DNA of 64,000 nucleotides from Fervidibacter sinensis (lineage in GTDB: Bacteria; Armatimonadota; Fervidibacteria; Fervidibacterales; Fervidibacteraceae), in the NCBI GenBank assembly GCA_032161045.1, contig JAVHTH010000002.1. One strand, 5' to 3'. Shown piece after piece: positions 1 through 8,473 of the stretch. The translations under genes were made by a program, and so were the position numbers. A model generated the notes under the pieces. That model was not told where the DNA came from, searched no databases, and worked only from the letters and a program-made list of their open reading frames with translations. Position 1 is the first letter of the stretch; every line of letters starts with the position of its first letter.

Positions 1-2
1 GC

Positions 3-2819
3 TTGGCGGCTCTCGCTAAGAGCATCAAAAAGGGCACAAATCCGTTCCAAAGCGAAAGTGGCGAACTGGCTGAAGTGCTTGCTGCTTTCGTTGATGCAGC
101 GGAAAGCGCCGATCCCGACGAGCAAATTCGCCTTTTTCAGATTGCCTCTCAAAAGTGTGATGAATTGCGACTTGAGTTGGGCAAAATCATCTGCGCCTTC
201 AAGACCGCAAAAGCCCAGCGGGATAAAGGCGAACTCATTGATGCTTTCAAGAACTTTTCCCAAACCCAAGAGTTGCTTGACCGATGGGGTTACGATACCT
301 TGATCCCCGTCGTGCTGAACGGGTTGGGGATTACGCTTTACCGATTGGGTTTATTGGAAACAGCGTGGCAACAATTTTCAACAGCACTTGAAGTTGCAAG
401 GAAGCAAGGTAATGAGCGTGAGCAAGGAAAGGCTCTCACTAACCTAAGCGCCGTTGCAATTCAAACCGGAAATTTCAGGCAGGCTGCTGAATTCTTGCGC
501 GAGGCAATCGCTCGTGGGAAAACCTCAACGCGGCTACTAAATTTGGGGGCAATGCAAACCTACTTAAGGGATTATGAAAGCGCTCTCCTCACTTTTCAGG
601 AGGCACTTGAACTTGCACAAAAGGCTAAAGACCTGCCCCGACAAGTGTTAGCATGGAACAACATTGGCGCAATTTATTGGCTTCAAGGCAATCACGAACA
701 GGCGCTCTATTGCCTTCAGCGAGCCCTTGAGATCGCAAGGCAAACTCAAGATTTGTTCCGGACCGCTCCTGTGCATTTGACGCTTGGGCTCGTCTACACC
801 GACTTAGGCGAATTTGAACTCGCAGAAAAGCATTTCGTTGAACTCCTTGACATCTCGCGCCAGCTGGGAGACCGAGTGAGAGAAGTTGGGGCGCTGATTA
901 GGTTAGGATTTTTGCGTGTTCGCCAAACTCATTGGGACGATGCGGTGAAAATACTTGAAGAAGCGCTTCAAATTGCAAAGCAGATAGACCATTTGCCAAG
1001 CATAGCCCTTGCATTGTTTAACCTTGGGGTTGCTTACGAGGGAAAGAGGGATTACGAACGAGCGTTGAACTATTACCACGAAGCACTTAGTTTGTGGCAG
1101 AAGACTGGCGTTGATTGGATGCTTGCTTGGACATGGAAGAACATTGGTGACGCATACAGGAAGTTGGGAGACGAAGGAATTGAGGACAAGGAGAAAGCAT
1201 GGTCAAGGGCAGTTGACGCTTACTGGCGGTCGGTTAGGTTGATGGAGCAAGTTCGCGAAAGGGTTGGCGGTGAAGCGATGGGCGCTCAATTCGCTCAAAA
1301 CGCTTCAGAACCTTTCTACCAACTTGCCAACCTCCTCGCCCAAATGGGGCGAATGGAAGAGGCGTTTGAAATTTCCGAGCGGATGAGGGCAAGGTCGCTG
1401 TTGGAGTTAATGCAAATGGCTTCTTTGCTTGAGCAGGAAACTGCAACTTTTGAGGCGGGTAAAGTTTACGACGAGTTGAAGCAACGGATCGCTGAACTTG
1501 AAGGACAACTTTTGAGGGCGATGGCTTCGCCTTCACCGAACAGAGAACTTATTGAGCGACTCCAGAAAGAACTGGCTGATGTTAGAAACGAGTTTGAGCA
1601 GCAGCGAGATATGTTGAGGCTACGAAGGTGGCAATTATTGCCGACAAATCGCGGGCAAATTGACTTCAATGCATGGCGACAGTTGAGGCTGCCCGATGAC
1701 ACTGCTGTGTTGGTTTACCTTGTCACTGAGCAGCGGACATTGTTGTTTGTGCTCACGAGCAAAGAAGGCGTTTGGCAAATTCGCGGTTTCGTTTTGCCTG
1801 TGACGAAGAAGCAGTTGGAAGAAGATACCGCTTGGCTGCGGGAAAGGGTTGAGCAGCGCCGACCAGTTGGGGCGACGCTTCAAAGGCTTTATGTGGCTTT
1901 GGTTAAGCCTGTGGAAAAGGTTCTAAGTGGGAAGCGAAAACTCATCGTTATTCCCGATGGACCTCTTTATGCCATTCCGTTTCAAGTGCTGCAGGACGAA
2001 AACGGACTTTACCTCATTGAGAGGTTCACAATCGCCTACACTCCTTCATTGACAACTTTATGGTCACTTCAAAAGCGCAAACCTTCGGCGACATCACTTG
2101 CAAGGGGAATAAGGGCAGGTGGAATTCGTACACCACAAAATTTCGGGCAGGTTTCACCTGCCCCTACAAACGACCGTGTTTCGTTAAGGAATTCTCTGAA
2201 ATGGCAATGGACAGGGATAGCAGTAGTGAACTTCGGGAGCAATATTGAGCCACTTCCGTATGCTCGCGAGGAAGTCCGTTGGATTTCCGAACTTTTCGCC
2301 CAAACTTTCCCCAAGTCATCCATTCGGGTTTTCGTTGACGCAAGTGCGACGAAGCAAATTGCTACACAAGCGCTTAAAGAGAGCCGATGGGTCCACTTTG
2401 CAACTCACGCCATTTTAGAGCCCAAGCGCCCACTTTACTCGCGGCTGATTTTCACCCCATTGAAAGGTCAAGATAACTTGTTGAGGGCTTTTGAAGTCTT
2501 GGACTTGGGTCAAACGCCGTGTGAAATGGTCGTTTTGTCGGCATGCGAAACGGGATTGGGTAAAGCACTGCAAGGCGAGGGACTCATAGGTTTGGTCTGG
2601 ACATTTATGGCAGCAGGGACGAAAACCCTCGTTGCAAGCCAGTGGACGGTGAACGATTTGTCAACTGCTCACTTGATGCGGGCATACTACAAGTTCTTGC
2701 TAAATGGGTTGCAGCCAGCAGAAGCGATGCGTCGCGCACAAATAAGTTTGCTTTCGCAACGGCAGTTCCATCATCCCTACTATTGGGCAGCATTCGTTGT
2801 TTGGGGTAGCGGATTTTGA
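3..2819 (+). CDS. TPR-CHAT domain protein (caspase-like peptidase), 5' end probably outside window
   Basis: Roughly residues 60-480 are tetratricopeptide repeats of the alternating helical type, followed by a Glu/Gln-rich coiled coil (about 490-550) and a C-terminal CHAT domain (about 590-938). The CHAT fold is a caspase/separase relative. The expected catalytic His lies in WVHFATHA (second His, about codon 802 counted from base 3) and the Cys in VLSACETG (about codon 848). The domain ends with the usual AGTKTLVASQWTVND stretch. The frame is open to the window edge and the only possible start inside is a TTG at base 3, so the true N-terminus is probably upstream. CHAT-TPR proteins act as regulated proteases or scaffolds in bacteria; the substrate here is unknown. 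It is followed, after a 0.5 kb gap, by a CHASE2 kinase and a FecR-like gene on the same strand. No signal peptide can be assessed. Confidence 0.85.
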   Translation: MAALAKSIKKGTNPFQSESGELAEVLAAFVDAAESADPDEQIRLFQIASQKCDELRLELGKIICAFKTAKAQRDKGELIDAFKNFSQTQELLDRWGYDTLIPVVLNGLGITLYRLGLLETAWQQFSTALEVARKQGNEREQGKALTNLSAVAIQTGNFRQAAEFLREAIARGKTSTRLLNLGAMQTYLRDYESALLTFQEALELAQKAKDLPRQVLAWNNIGAIYWLQGNHEQALYCLQRALEIARQTQDLFRTAPVHLTLGLVYTDLGEFELAEKHFVELLDISRQLGDRVREVGALIRLGFLRVRQTHWDDAVKILEEALQIAKQIDHLPSIALALFNLGVAYEGKRDYERALNYYHEALSLWQKTGVDWMLAWTWKNIGDAYRKLGDEGIEDKEKAWSRAVDAYWRSVRLMEQVRERVGGEAMGAQFAQNASEPFYQLANLLAQMGRMEEAFEISERMRARSLLELMQMASLLEQETATFEAGKVYDELKQRIAELEGQLLRAMASPSPNRELIERLQKELADVRNEFEQQRDMLRLRRWQLLPTNRGQIDFNAWRQLRLPDDTAVLVYLVTEQRTLLFVLTSKEGVWQIRGFVLPVTKKQLEEDTAWLRERVEQRRPVGATLQRLYVALVKPVEKVLSGKRKLIVIPDGPLYAIPFQVLQDENGLYLIERFTIAYTPSLTTLWSLQKRKPSATSLARGIRAGGIRTPQNFGQVSPAPTNDRVSLRNSLKWQWTGIAVVNFGSNIEPLPYAREEVRWISELFAQTFPKSSIRVFVDASATKQIATQALKESRWVHFATHAILEPKRPLYSRLIFTPLKGQDNLLRAFEVLDLGQTPCEMVVLSACETGLGKALQGEGLIGLVWTFMAAGTKTLVASQWTVNDLSTAHLMRAYYKFLLNGLQPAEAMRRAQISLLSQRQFHHPYYWAAFVVWGSGF

Positions 2820-3247
2820 TAGCCAACGAATGTATAGGGACGGATGGTTTTGTAGAAATCCTTTTCCCGCCAAACTATGCCTTGAGCATGTTCATCGGGT
2901 ATCCCATGTCCCCGGCTTTAGCAGGGGTCGTTGATGTTGATGAAGAGGATAAGCGCCTATTCAACCCGGAGGGGCGGGCTACCGCCCGACCGAAATTCGG
3001 CATGCCAGAAAAGATTTTTCCGGCTTTGCAGAAATCCATTGCTTGCTTCAACCTCAGCCTTTACAACCGTTGTCCGCGAAGGGCAAAAACACAAACAAAC
3101 TCAGTAGCGTCGGGGCTTGTCATCGTCGGCAGTTAATTACTGTCGCCCACAAGGGACGACGATACAATGTAGAAACGCTGTAAACCGGCAGATAACGCAA
3201 AACGCTCAACGCAGAACGCGCAACGAAGACCTGTGTGCCTTTTGCTC
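2820..3247. other. Non-coding gap with repeats
   Basis: No convincing gene. It holds one copy of a dispersed GC-rich hairpin element (2971-2991, stem GGGCGG/CCGCCC, loop GCTA) and a five-unit heptamer array (3195-3229, units such as ACGCAAA, ACGCTCA, ACGCAGA, ACGCGCA). A 106-codon open frame at 2816-3136 has no ribosome-binding site or recognisable protein character. Confidence 0.5.
3195..3229. repeat. Heptamer array, ACGCNNA type
   Basis: Five consecutive 7-nt units begin with ACG: ACGCAAA, ACGCTCA, ACGCAGA, ACGCGCA, ACGAAGA, the last one degenerate. The period is exactly 7 nt. It lies just upstream of the promoter at 3248. It resembles the GTGC heptamer arrays elsewhere in the window in period and unit design, but the unit sequence differs. 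Confidence 0.6.
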
Positions 3248-3275
3248 TTGACATCGCAACATTGCGTGCTAAAAT
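3248..3275 (+). promoter_or_regulatory. Sigma70-type promoter
   Basis: TTGACA (3248-3253), 16-bp spacer, TAAAAT (3270-3275). It is positioned to start transcription near 3282, giving a leader of about 60 nt ahead of the lipoprotein and CHASE2 kinase genes. The same -35/-10 pair with the same spacing is present before the porin gene at 10301. Confidence 0.65.
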
Positions 3276-3283
3276 GGCAAACA

Positions 3284-3337
3284 CCCTTAGTCAAGGACGG
3301 GGCTAAGGGGACCTGACGCCACGAGGAGGGGGTCAGG
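3284..3337 (+). promoter_or_regulatory. Structured leader with ribosome-binding site in hairpin loop
   Basis: Two perfect short stems follow the promoter: CCCTTAG (3284-3290) with CTAAGGG (3303-3309), and CCTGAC (3312-3317) with GTCAGG (3332-3337). The loop of the second contains the GAGGAGGGG Shine-Dalgarno stretch (about 3323-3331) for the ATG at 3342. Stem stability could tune translation. This is inferred from sequence only. Confidence 0.4.
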
Positions 3338-3341
3338 GGTT

Positions 3342-3539
3342 ATGAAAGTTTGGCGGCTACTGGCGTTGGGAACGGTCGTTGTGCTGCTTGGGCTGTTGCT
3401 GCTCGGGTGCAGTGGCGGCTCAATTAATTCGCCGCTGCCGTCCATCAAAGACCAGGGCGCTACGGCAACAGGGCTGCAGGGTGAAAAGCGGGGAACTGCC
3501 ATTGGCGGTATCCCTGTTGAGCCAGACACTGAAGGCTAA
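3342..3539 (+). CDS. Small lipoprotein
   Basis: 65 residues: Lys/Arg start, a strongly hydrophobic segment (about residues 6-22) and a lipobox LLGC with Cys at about residue 23, followed by a Gly/Ser/Thr/Pro-rich tail of about 40 residues without predicted fold. It is therefore expected to be cleaved by signal peptidase II and lipid-anchored. A very strong GAGGAGGGG ribosome-binding site precedes the ATG, and the next gene (CHASE2 kinase) starts 15 bp after the stop, so the two are probably cotranscribed. No family recognised. A role as a small partner of the downstream CHASE2 sensor is possible but not shown. Confidence 0.7.
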   Translation: MKVWRLLALGTVVVLLGLLLLGCSGGSINSPLPSIKDQGATATGLQGEKRGTAIGGIPVEPDTEG

Positions 3540-3554
3540 AAGAGGCGATGTTAG

Positions 3555-5840
3555 GTGAAAGCAGCCCTGAAAGCCGTAAGGGAGTGGGTAAGTCGTTGGT
3601 GGGTTGAAGACCAGCGACTTCAAGCCCTTGCGCTCACCGCAATTGTGGCAGCGGTGGTGGGTGTGCCCTGGTGGTTCATCGCACCGCAAGTTGAAATGAT
3701 GACCGTTGACTGGCGGTTCAGGGTGCGAGAACTGCTGGGGCACACTCCTTTTTGGGCTAAAGATTTGGTCATCGTCGCCATTGACGAAAAATCGGCAAAG
3801 GAATTGCCGATGAAAGTTCCAACCCCGCGCGACTACCTCGCAAAACTCATTGACCACATCGCCGAATACAAACCGCGCGTCATCGCCATTGACTTCCTCC
3901 TTGACCACCCAACTGACCCCAAAGCCGACCGGCAACTTGCCGAGTCAATTCGCCGTGCTGGCAATGTGGTTCTGCCGTATCAATACCGAAACGGTGGACC
4001 GAAAACTTTATTGCCCATTTTCAGGAATGCCGCAAAGGCAATCGGTTTCGCCGATGTCCCATCAGACCCAGATGCGGTCACGAGGCGAATGCTGATTTAC
4101 CACCCGAACAAAGGCAAGAAAGTCATTTCGTTCCCTGCAGCGATTTATCAAGTTGCGACTGGTCATTCGGTGCATGAACTCGGCGTTGGTCCTTCATTTC
4201 TCATCAACTTCCACAGCACAGCCTTCCTTGACCCCAAAGCGTGTTTCCCTGCACGCAACTTTTTCGTTGAGCCCAAACCGCCTCGGGAAATTTTTGAGAA
4301 CAAGATAGTGCTCATCGGCGCAACTCATCCAGACACTCGCGACAGTTATTTTGTCACTCCGTTTTACTTAAGCCTTGTTCAACCGGGGAGACATTTTGCG
4401 ACGGGAGTTCACATAGTCGCTCAAGCCCTCAACACGATGATGACGAGGCAATTTTTGTGGGAGCCACCTTATTGGTTAGTTAGGGCGATGGCGATCCTGC
4501 TGGCACTTTTCTCTTTCGCTTTGCTCATACGGTTCACGCCAAGCAGTGGGTTTTTGATCGCAATTGGCGAAAGTATTGTCGCAGCAGTGCTTGTCACCGT
4601 CGCTTTCGTTTGGGCAAATTTAGTTCTGCCTTTCACACCGCTTTTAATCGCCATCGGCATTGGGATGCTTGGTGCGTTGCTTTACCACTTCCTTTGGACG
4701 AGGCGAGTGTTAAAGGCTGCGCAAGAGCGGATGGCGCAAATGGAGAGGATGAGGGCACTTGCCGAACTCGCAGGAGGAATCGCCCACGATGTCAGAAACG
4801 CTCTGTCTTCAGTCACGATGGCAACGGAACTTTTGCTTGAGGAGATCACCGATGAAGAGTGGCGGAAAAACTTGTTGATAATCCAGCAAGGCATCCAAGA
4901 TGCAATCAACATTGTCAACCGCTTGAGGTTATTTGGGAAGCAAAACCGCGAGCAGGAAGTCCTCATGCCCATTCACTTGAACGAACTCATCACCAGCACC
5001 ATCACTTTCACCCGAGCAAAGTGGTTCTATGAACCGATGAAGCGAGGGGTTGAGATCAAGGTGCAGACGGATTTGGAGCCGAACTTGCCGCCAGTTATGG
5101 GCAATCCAACGGAGTTGAGGCAAGTCCTAATCAACTTGATTTTCAACGCCGTTGAAGCGATGCCCAACGGTGGAACTTTGTCAATTCGGACATGGCGGGA
5201 AAACAGTTACGCTTGCATTGCCGTCCAAGACACAGGTGTGGGGATGACACCGGAAGTCAAGCGCAGAATTTTTGACCCGTTCTTCACAACTAAAGGCGAA
5301 CAAGGGACAGGTTTGGGGTTGAGCATATGCTACGGCATAGTCACTCGCCACAACGGAACCATTGAGGTTGAAAGCGAGGTTGGGAAAGGGACGATTTTCG
5401 TCGTAAAGTTGCCCGTCGCAAAAGGAATGGTTGAGCCGATAACGGAACTCGCCCACTTACCACCTATGCGCATACTCGTCATTGATGACGATGAGACAGT
5501 TGCAGCAGCCTTAGCCGAAGTCCTCCGCCAAGCAGGTCACAAAGTTGATGTTGCCACCAACGGGATGAGTGGCTTACAATTATTTAAGCCGAATGCCTAT
5601 GAGGTCGTCATTGTTGACTGGTTGATGCCCGGCATGGACGGTTTGGCTGTCGCCCAAGCAATTCGTGAAGTGGCACCAATGCAGCCCATTGTGTTGACGA
5701 CGGCTTGGCAGAGCCAGTTGGATGCTGAAGCCGTTTCGGCGATTGTTGATGCTGTCATTCCGAAACCTTGGACGCCAAAAAGTTTGTGGGAGGCACTACA
5801 GCAAGCCTTCCGCGCCCAACGAATGACGCAAAAACTTTGA
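3555..5840 (+). CDS. CHASE2 sensor histidine kinase with C-terminal receiver (hybrid kinase)
   Basis: 761 residues from a GTG start. Order: N-terminal membrane helix (about 25-45); extracytoplasmic CHASE2 sensor (about 45-290), recognised by segments such as DLVIVAIDEKS and PRVIAIDFLLDHPTD; three closely spaced membrane helices (about 300-375); a DHp helix with phospho-acceptor His411 in GGIAHDVRNALS; a HATPase with N box (INLIFNAVEAMPNGG), G1 (DTGVGM) and G2 (GTGLGLS); and a receiver domain (about 640-761) with acidic pocket DDDE, phospho-acceptor Asp688 in VDWLMPGMDG and the conserved Lys in PKPW. It therefore senses an unknown extracytoplasmic signal and can autophosphorylate and pass phosphate to its own receiver. 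No DNA-binding output is present. It sits 15 bp after the small lipoprotein and 18 bp before the FecR-like gene, so likely one operon. Confidence 0.93.
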   Translation: MKAALKAVREWVSRWWVEDQRLQALALTAIVAAVVGVPWWFIAPQVEMMTVDWRFRVRELLGHTPFWAKDLVIVAIDEKSAKELPMKVPTPRDYLAKLIDHIAEYKPRVIAIDFLLDHPTDPKADRQLAESIRRAGNVVLPYQYRNGGPKTLLPIFRNAAKAIGFADVPSDPDAVTRRMLIYHPNKGKKVISFPAAIYQVATGHSVHELGVGPSFLINFHSTAFLDPKACFPARNFFVEPKPPREIFENKIVLIGATHPDTRDSYFVTPFYLSLVQPGRHFATGVHIVAQALNTMMTRQFLWEPPYWLVRAMAILLALFSFALLIRFTPSSGFLIAIGESIVAAVLVTVAFVWANLVLPFTPLLIAIGIGMLGALLYHFLWTRRVLKAAQERMAQMERMRALAELAGGIAHDVRNALSSVTMATELLLEEITDEEWRKNLLIIQQGIQDAINIVNRLRLFGKQNREQEVLMPIHLNELITSTITFTRAKWFYEPMKRGVEIKVQTDLEPNLPPVMGNPTELRQVLINLIFNAVEAMPNGGTLSIRTWRENSYACIAVQDTGVGMTPEVKRRIFDPFFTTKGEQGTGLGLSICYGIVTRHNGTIEVESEVGKGTIFVVKLPVAKGMVEPITELAHLPPMRILVIDDDETVAAALAEVLRQAGHKVDVATNGMSGLQLFKPNAYEVVIVDWLMPGMDGLAVAQAIREVAPMQPIVLTTAWQSQLDAEAVSAIVDAVIPKPWTPKSLWEALQQAFRAQRMTQKL

Positions 5841-5858
5841 GGTAGGAGGTGAAAAGTT

Positions 5859-6839
5859 GTGCGCTCATTTGTGCTTGGCTTTATTATCGCTCAGGTTTTT
5901 GCGGCGGCGGTTGCGGTTTGGGCAGAAAATCCCGTCGGAGTCATAACAGAAGTCAAGGGGGCAGTTTACATCAGGCGTGCAGGCAAAGGTCCGTGGTTGC
6001 CCGCGAGGTTGAACATGCCTATCTATGCGGGTGATGTTTTGAGAACGGGTGCAAAGGCAAAGGTCGTTGTCTGGACACCTAACGGGCGTGCAGAGACGCT
6101 CGGTCCAAACAAAACTGTTTCCGTCGCTCCCGTCAAGGGTGTTCGTGATTCGCTTTGGCGCGAGGCTTGGACATCCTTTGTTGGTCGGATGAGGAACAGT
6201 TTCTCTGAGGAAAGTTTGGCGACAGTCGCCGCTGCTCGCTTTTCAAGTTCTATCCTTGACAAAAATCGCTTGACGCTTCTCTCACCGCGAAACTCAAAAG
6301 TCCTTGATGCGCGACCGACTTTCGTTTGGACCAAGGTGGAGAACGCCAAGGGTTACCGTGTGACTATCGGCTTCTTTGATGAGGGAAAACGAGTTTGGGA
6401 AGTTACTGTCAATAGCACATCTTTGCGCTACCCTGAAGATGCACCGGAACTCAAGCCGGGCAAAGTTTACATCTGGCAAGTTGAAGCAATCGGTGTTCCC
6501 GAAGCGAGCGAGAGCGCTTGGTTTGCTGTTCTCAATCCCGCAGAGGCGAGGGACATCAAGTTTGCGTTGCAGCAACTGCGTAGCAGATCACCTGACTTCG
6601 TCGCATACAGCCTAATGGCTGCGAGTTTCCTTGAATCACGCGGTTGCTATTCAGACGCAATTTCAATCCTGAAAGCCGCAATCAAGCAAGCGCCAAGGCA
6701 ACCCGAGCCTCAATTCCTGCTGGCGAACCTTTACGAAACTGTTGGACTAAATTCGTTCGCCCTGCAAATGAGGGCAGAGGCGCGCCAATGGCTTGATGTT
6801 GTCCGTTCATTGGGTTGGCAAGTCGCTGCCACCCGTTAA
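5859..6839 (+). CDS. Secreted FecR-like domain protein with TPR tail
   Basis: 326 residues from GTG, preceded by a GGTAGGAGGTG ribosome-binding site. An N-terminal signal peptide (to about residue 22, ending near VWAEN) is followed by a FecR-type segment (about 25-115) with the pattern GVITEVKGAVYIRRAG ... LNMPIYAGDVLRTGAKAKVVVW. Next comes an Ig/fibronectin-like part (about 150-225) and C-terminal TPR-like helices (about 235-320). FecR-like domains bind or transduce at the cell envelope. No sigma factor is adjacent, so classical FecIR signalling is not indicated. Its position 18 bp behind the CHASE2 kinase suggests it belongs to the same envelope-sensing module. Confidence 0.75.
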   Translation: MRSFVLGFIIAQVFAAAVAVWAENPVGVITEVKGAVYIRRAGKGPWLPARLNMPIYAGDVLRTGAKAKVVVWTPNGRAETLGPNKTVSVAPVKGVRDSLWREAWTSFVGRMRNSFSEESLATVAAARFSSSILDKNRLTLLSPRNSKVLDARPTFVWTKVENAKGYRVTIGFFDEGKRVWEVTVNSTSLRYPEDAPELKPGKVYIWQVEAIGVPEASESAWFAVLNPAEARDIKFALQQLRSRSPDFVAYSLMAASFLESRGCYSDAISILKAAIKQAPRQPEPQFLLANLYETVGLNSFALQMRAEARQWLDVVRSLGWQVAATR

Positions 6840-6854
6840 AGATTGACAATTACT

Positions 6855-8255
6855 TCAGCGTTCAATTTGCAATGCGGGTTCGGGCAGAACTCGTTTGATC
6901 TCATTTAGCCGATACCCGAACCCGCTGCCTTTTACAGTGCTCCAATCCACGCATCCGTCTTTGCGGCGATACAAGTCGGGGTGAACTTGCGCTTCGGGTT
7001 CGGACGCTTGTGGGTAAAACTGCATTGCGTTCGCTTCAACGCCCATGAGAGTGTCAGAATATGCTGCGAGCAAAACATGCGGGATTAAAGCGAGCATAGG
7101 GTTTGTCAAGTCTTGAACCATCAACAGCATCCCATGAGCCTTCGCCCAAGCCTGCATGAGCAATGCTCCCGTTTGCGTCTTGCAAGTTTTCAACGCAACC
7201 CCTGTCCAACCCAATTTTCGTCCCATTCTCACGAACTTCCAATCGTGGGCGCTTTCGTCCATGAATAGAGGCTTTCTGGCCGCGATGGTGCGGACATCAA
7301 TTGGGTAGGCTTCAAGTTCGTAAGGGAAGGGTTGTTCAATGTAAAGCAGCATTTGCCACAAGCGTGGGTGTTCTCGCAAAAGTTTGTCAAGGAACTCAAC
7401 GACATATTGCGGGTCGGTGACGGTGCAATTGAAATCTGCCGTTAGCCACAGGACACCGTGCTCAATTGCGATTTGCCCAACCCGAACGAGACGCTCATAG
7501 TCCCAATCAAAATCTGTGCCCGTCAACTTGACTTTGAGGCATTTCAATCCGTCCCGCAAAATCCAATCACGGAGTAAAACAGGGTAGCCATCCTCGGGTT
7601 CATCACCTGTCAGGTCATCTTCCGTCAATGGGTCTTTCGCGCCGACAAGGTGCCAAACGGGCAATTTTCGGGGCGGGTTGGTCACGAGGAAATCGGCAGG
7701 GAACTTGTTCCGAAAGTCAACGCTTTCGCTGTCGGGTTCAAGGTAAGCATTGAGGTCAAAACGCATGAACGGTGGGCGATAAGTTTCGTAAACGGACAAG
7801 TTGACGAGGTTTCCATAGGCATCGTGCAAAGCGATGTCAAAAGGTGAGTTGCAAATAAGGGCAGCGAGGTAGGGCATTGGTTCTTTGCCAATTCGTTCGC
7901 TGTTGAGTTGTTTTAAAAGCGAGGGCATAACTTGCGACAAGAAAGCGTGCCCGATTTCAAAGGCATGTCCAGTTTCATCAAAATCAATCCACGCTTTAGC
8001 CAGCCGCAGGCAAAAATCTTTCATTGTGGCAAGCCGTTCCACATACGAAAGGCTTGGGCTTGCCCAGCCCCACTGTGCGATAAGGGGAGTTTCCCCCCAC
8101 CCTTCTGCGTGATTCCCTTTTTCGTCGGTGACTTTCATTTGCACACGGCAACAGACGACTTCTTCAACGACTTCTCTCCCAAACTTTAAAGGCATCCGCA
8201 TTTTTGCTGGCAAGAAGTAAACTGCGACTCCAGCAACTTTTGCCTTGACGCTCAT
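6855..8255 (-). CDS. Enolase-superfamily (mandelate racemase/muconate lactonizing-like) enzyme
   Basis: 466 residues; ATG preceded by GGAAGGTGA. The C-terminal barrel shows the superfamily signature: a KVK motif (LKCLKVKLTG), metal-ligand carboxylates in ADFN, IEQP and MDES, and a second lysine in VALKTCKTQTG. Such enzymes abstract the alpha-proton of a carboxylate, using Mg2+, in sugar-acid dehydration or racemisation, or in dipeptide epimerisation. Its length is greater than the usual 350-400 residues because of insertions in the N-terminal capping domain (about 100-200). Substrate cannot be read from sequence; the carbohydrate-rich neighbourhood favours a sugar acid. It is transcribed divergently from the cold-shock gene. 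Confidence 0.8.
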   Translation of the reverse strand: MSVKAKVAGVAVYFLPAKMRMPLKFGREVVEEVVCCRVQMKVTDEKGNHAEGWGETPLIAQWGWASPSLSYVERLATMKDFCLRLAKAWIDFDETGHAFEIGHAFLSQVMPSLLKQLNSERIGKEPMPYLAALICNSPFDIALHDAYGNLVNLSVYETYRPPFMRFDLNAYLEPDSESVDFRNKFPADFLVTNPPRKLPVWHLVGAKDPLTEDDLTGDEPEDGYPVLLRDWILRDGLKCLKVKLTGTDFDWDYERLVRVGQIAIEHGVLWLTADFNCTVTDPQYVVEFLDKLLREHPRLWQMLLYIEQPFPYELEAYPIDVRTIAARKPLFMDESAHDWKFVRMGRKLGWTGVALKTCKTQTGALLMQAWAKAHGMLLMVQDLTNPMLALIPHVLLAAYSDTLMGVEANAMQFYPQASEPEAQVHPDLYRRKDGCVDWSTVKGSGFGYRLNEIKRVLPEPALQIER

Positions 8256-8300
8256 TGTCTATCACCTTCCCGCAAAAATCTTGCACCAATTCGTTCGCCA

Positions 8301-8329
8301 TTGACACCTTCAAAATTCATCGTTAAACT
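8301..8329 (+). promoter_or_regulatory. Sigma70-type promoter of the cold-shock gene
   Basis: TTGACA (8301-8306), 17-bp spacer, TAAACT (8324-8329). Initiation near 8336 would give a leader of about 138 nt, similar in length to classical cspA leaders and beginning right at the first hairpin (8341). Confidence 0.7.
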
Positions 8330-8340
8330 GCAAATGTCGG

Positions 8341-8473
8341 TCGCTTGCTGGTTAGCACTTCCGTGCGCTGGCAAGCGATGGGAGAATGGCTGGTGCTTGT
8401 CTGGGCTTGCGTCCTCCCTGACGCAAGTTCCTGATAAGCGCCGGTCAAACAAAAAGATGGGAGGACGCAAGCC
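8341..8473 (+). promoter_or_regulatory. Candidate RNA switch in the cold-shock mRNA leader
   Basis: Three helices can be read directly. Hairpin A: TCGCTTGC (8341-8348) with GCAAGCGA (8371-8378), with an inner GCAC/GTGC stem. Helix B: GGCTTGCGTCCTCCC (8404-8418) with GGGAGGACGCAAGCC (8459-8473), 15 perfect pairs whose 3' strand is the ribosome-binding site and abuts the GTG start at 8474. Helix C, which competes with B: CTTGCGTC (8407-8414) with GACGCAAG (8420-8427). B closes translation and C would open it. A temperature- or protein-dependent switch is the natural reading, by analogy with cspA leaders. Confidence 0.65.

Noticed and set aside
2816..3136. 106-codon frame after the CHAT gene
   Set aside because: Overlaps repeats, lacks a ribosome-binding site and shows no protein-like pattern.
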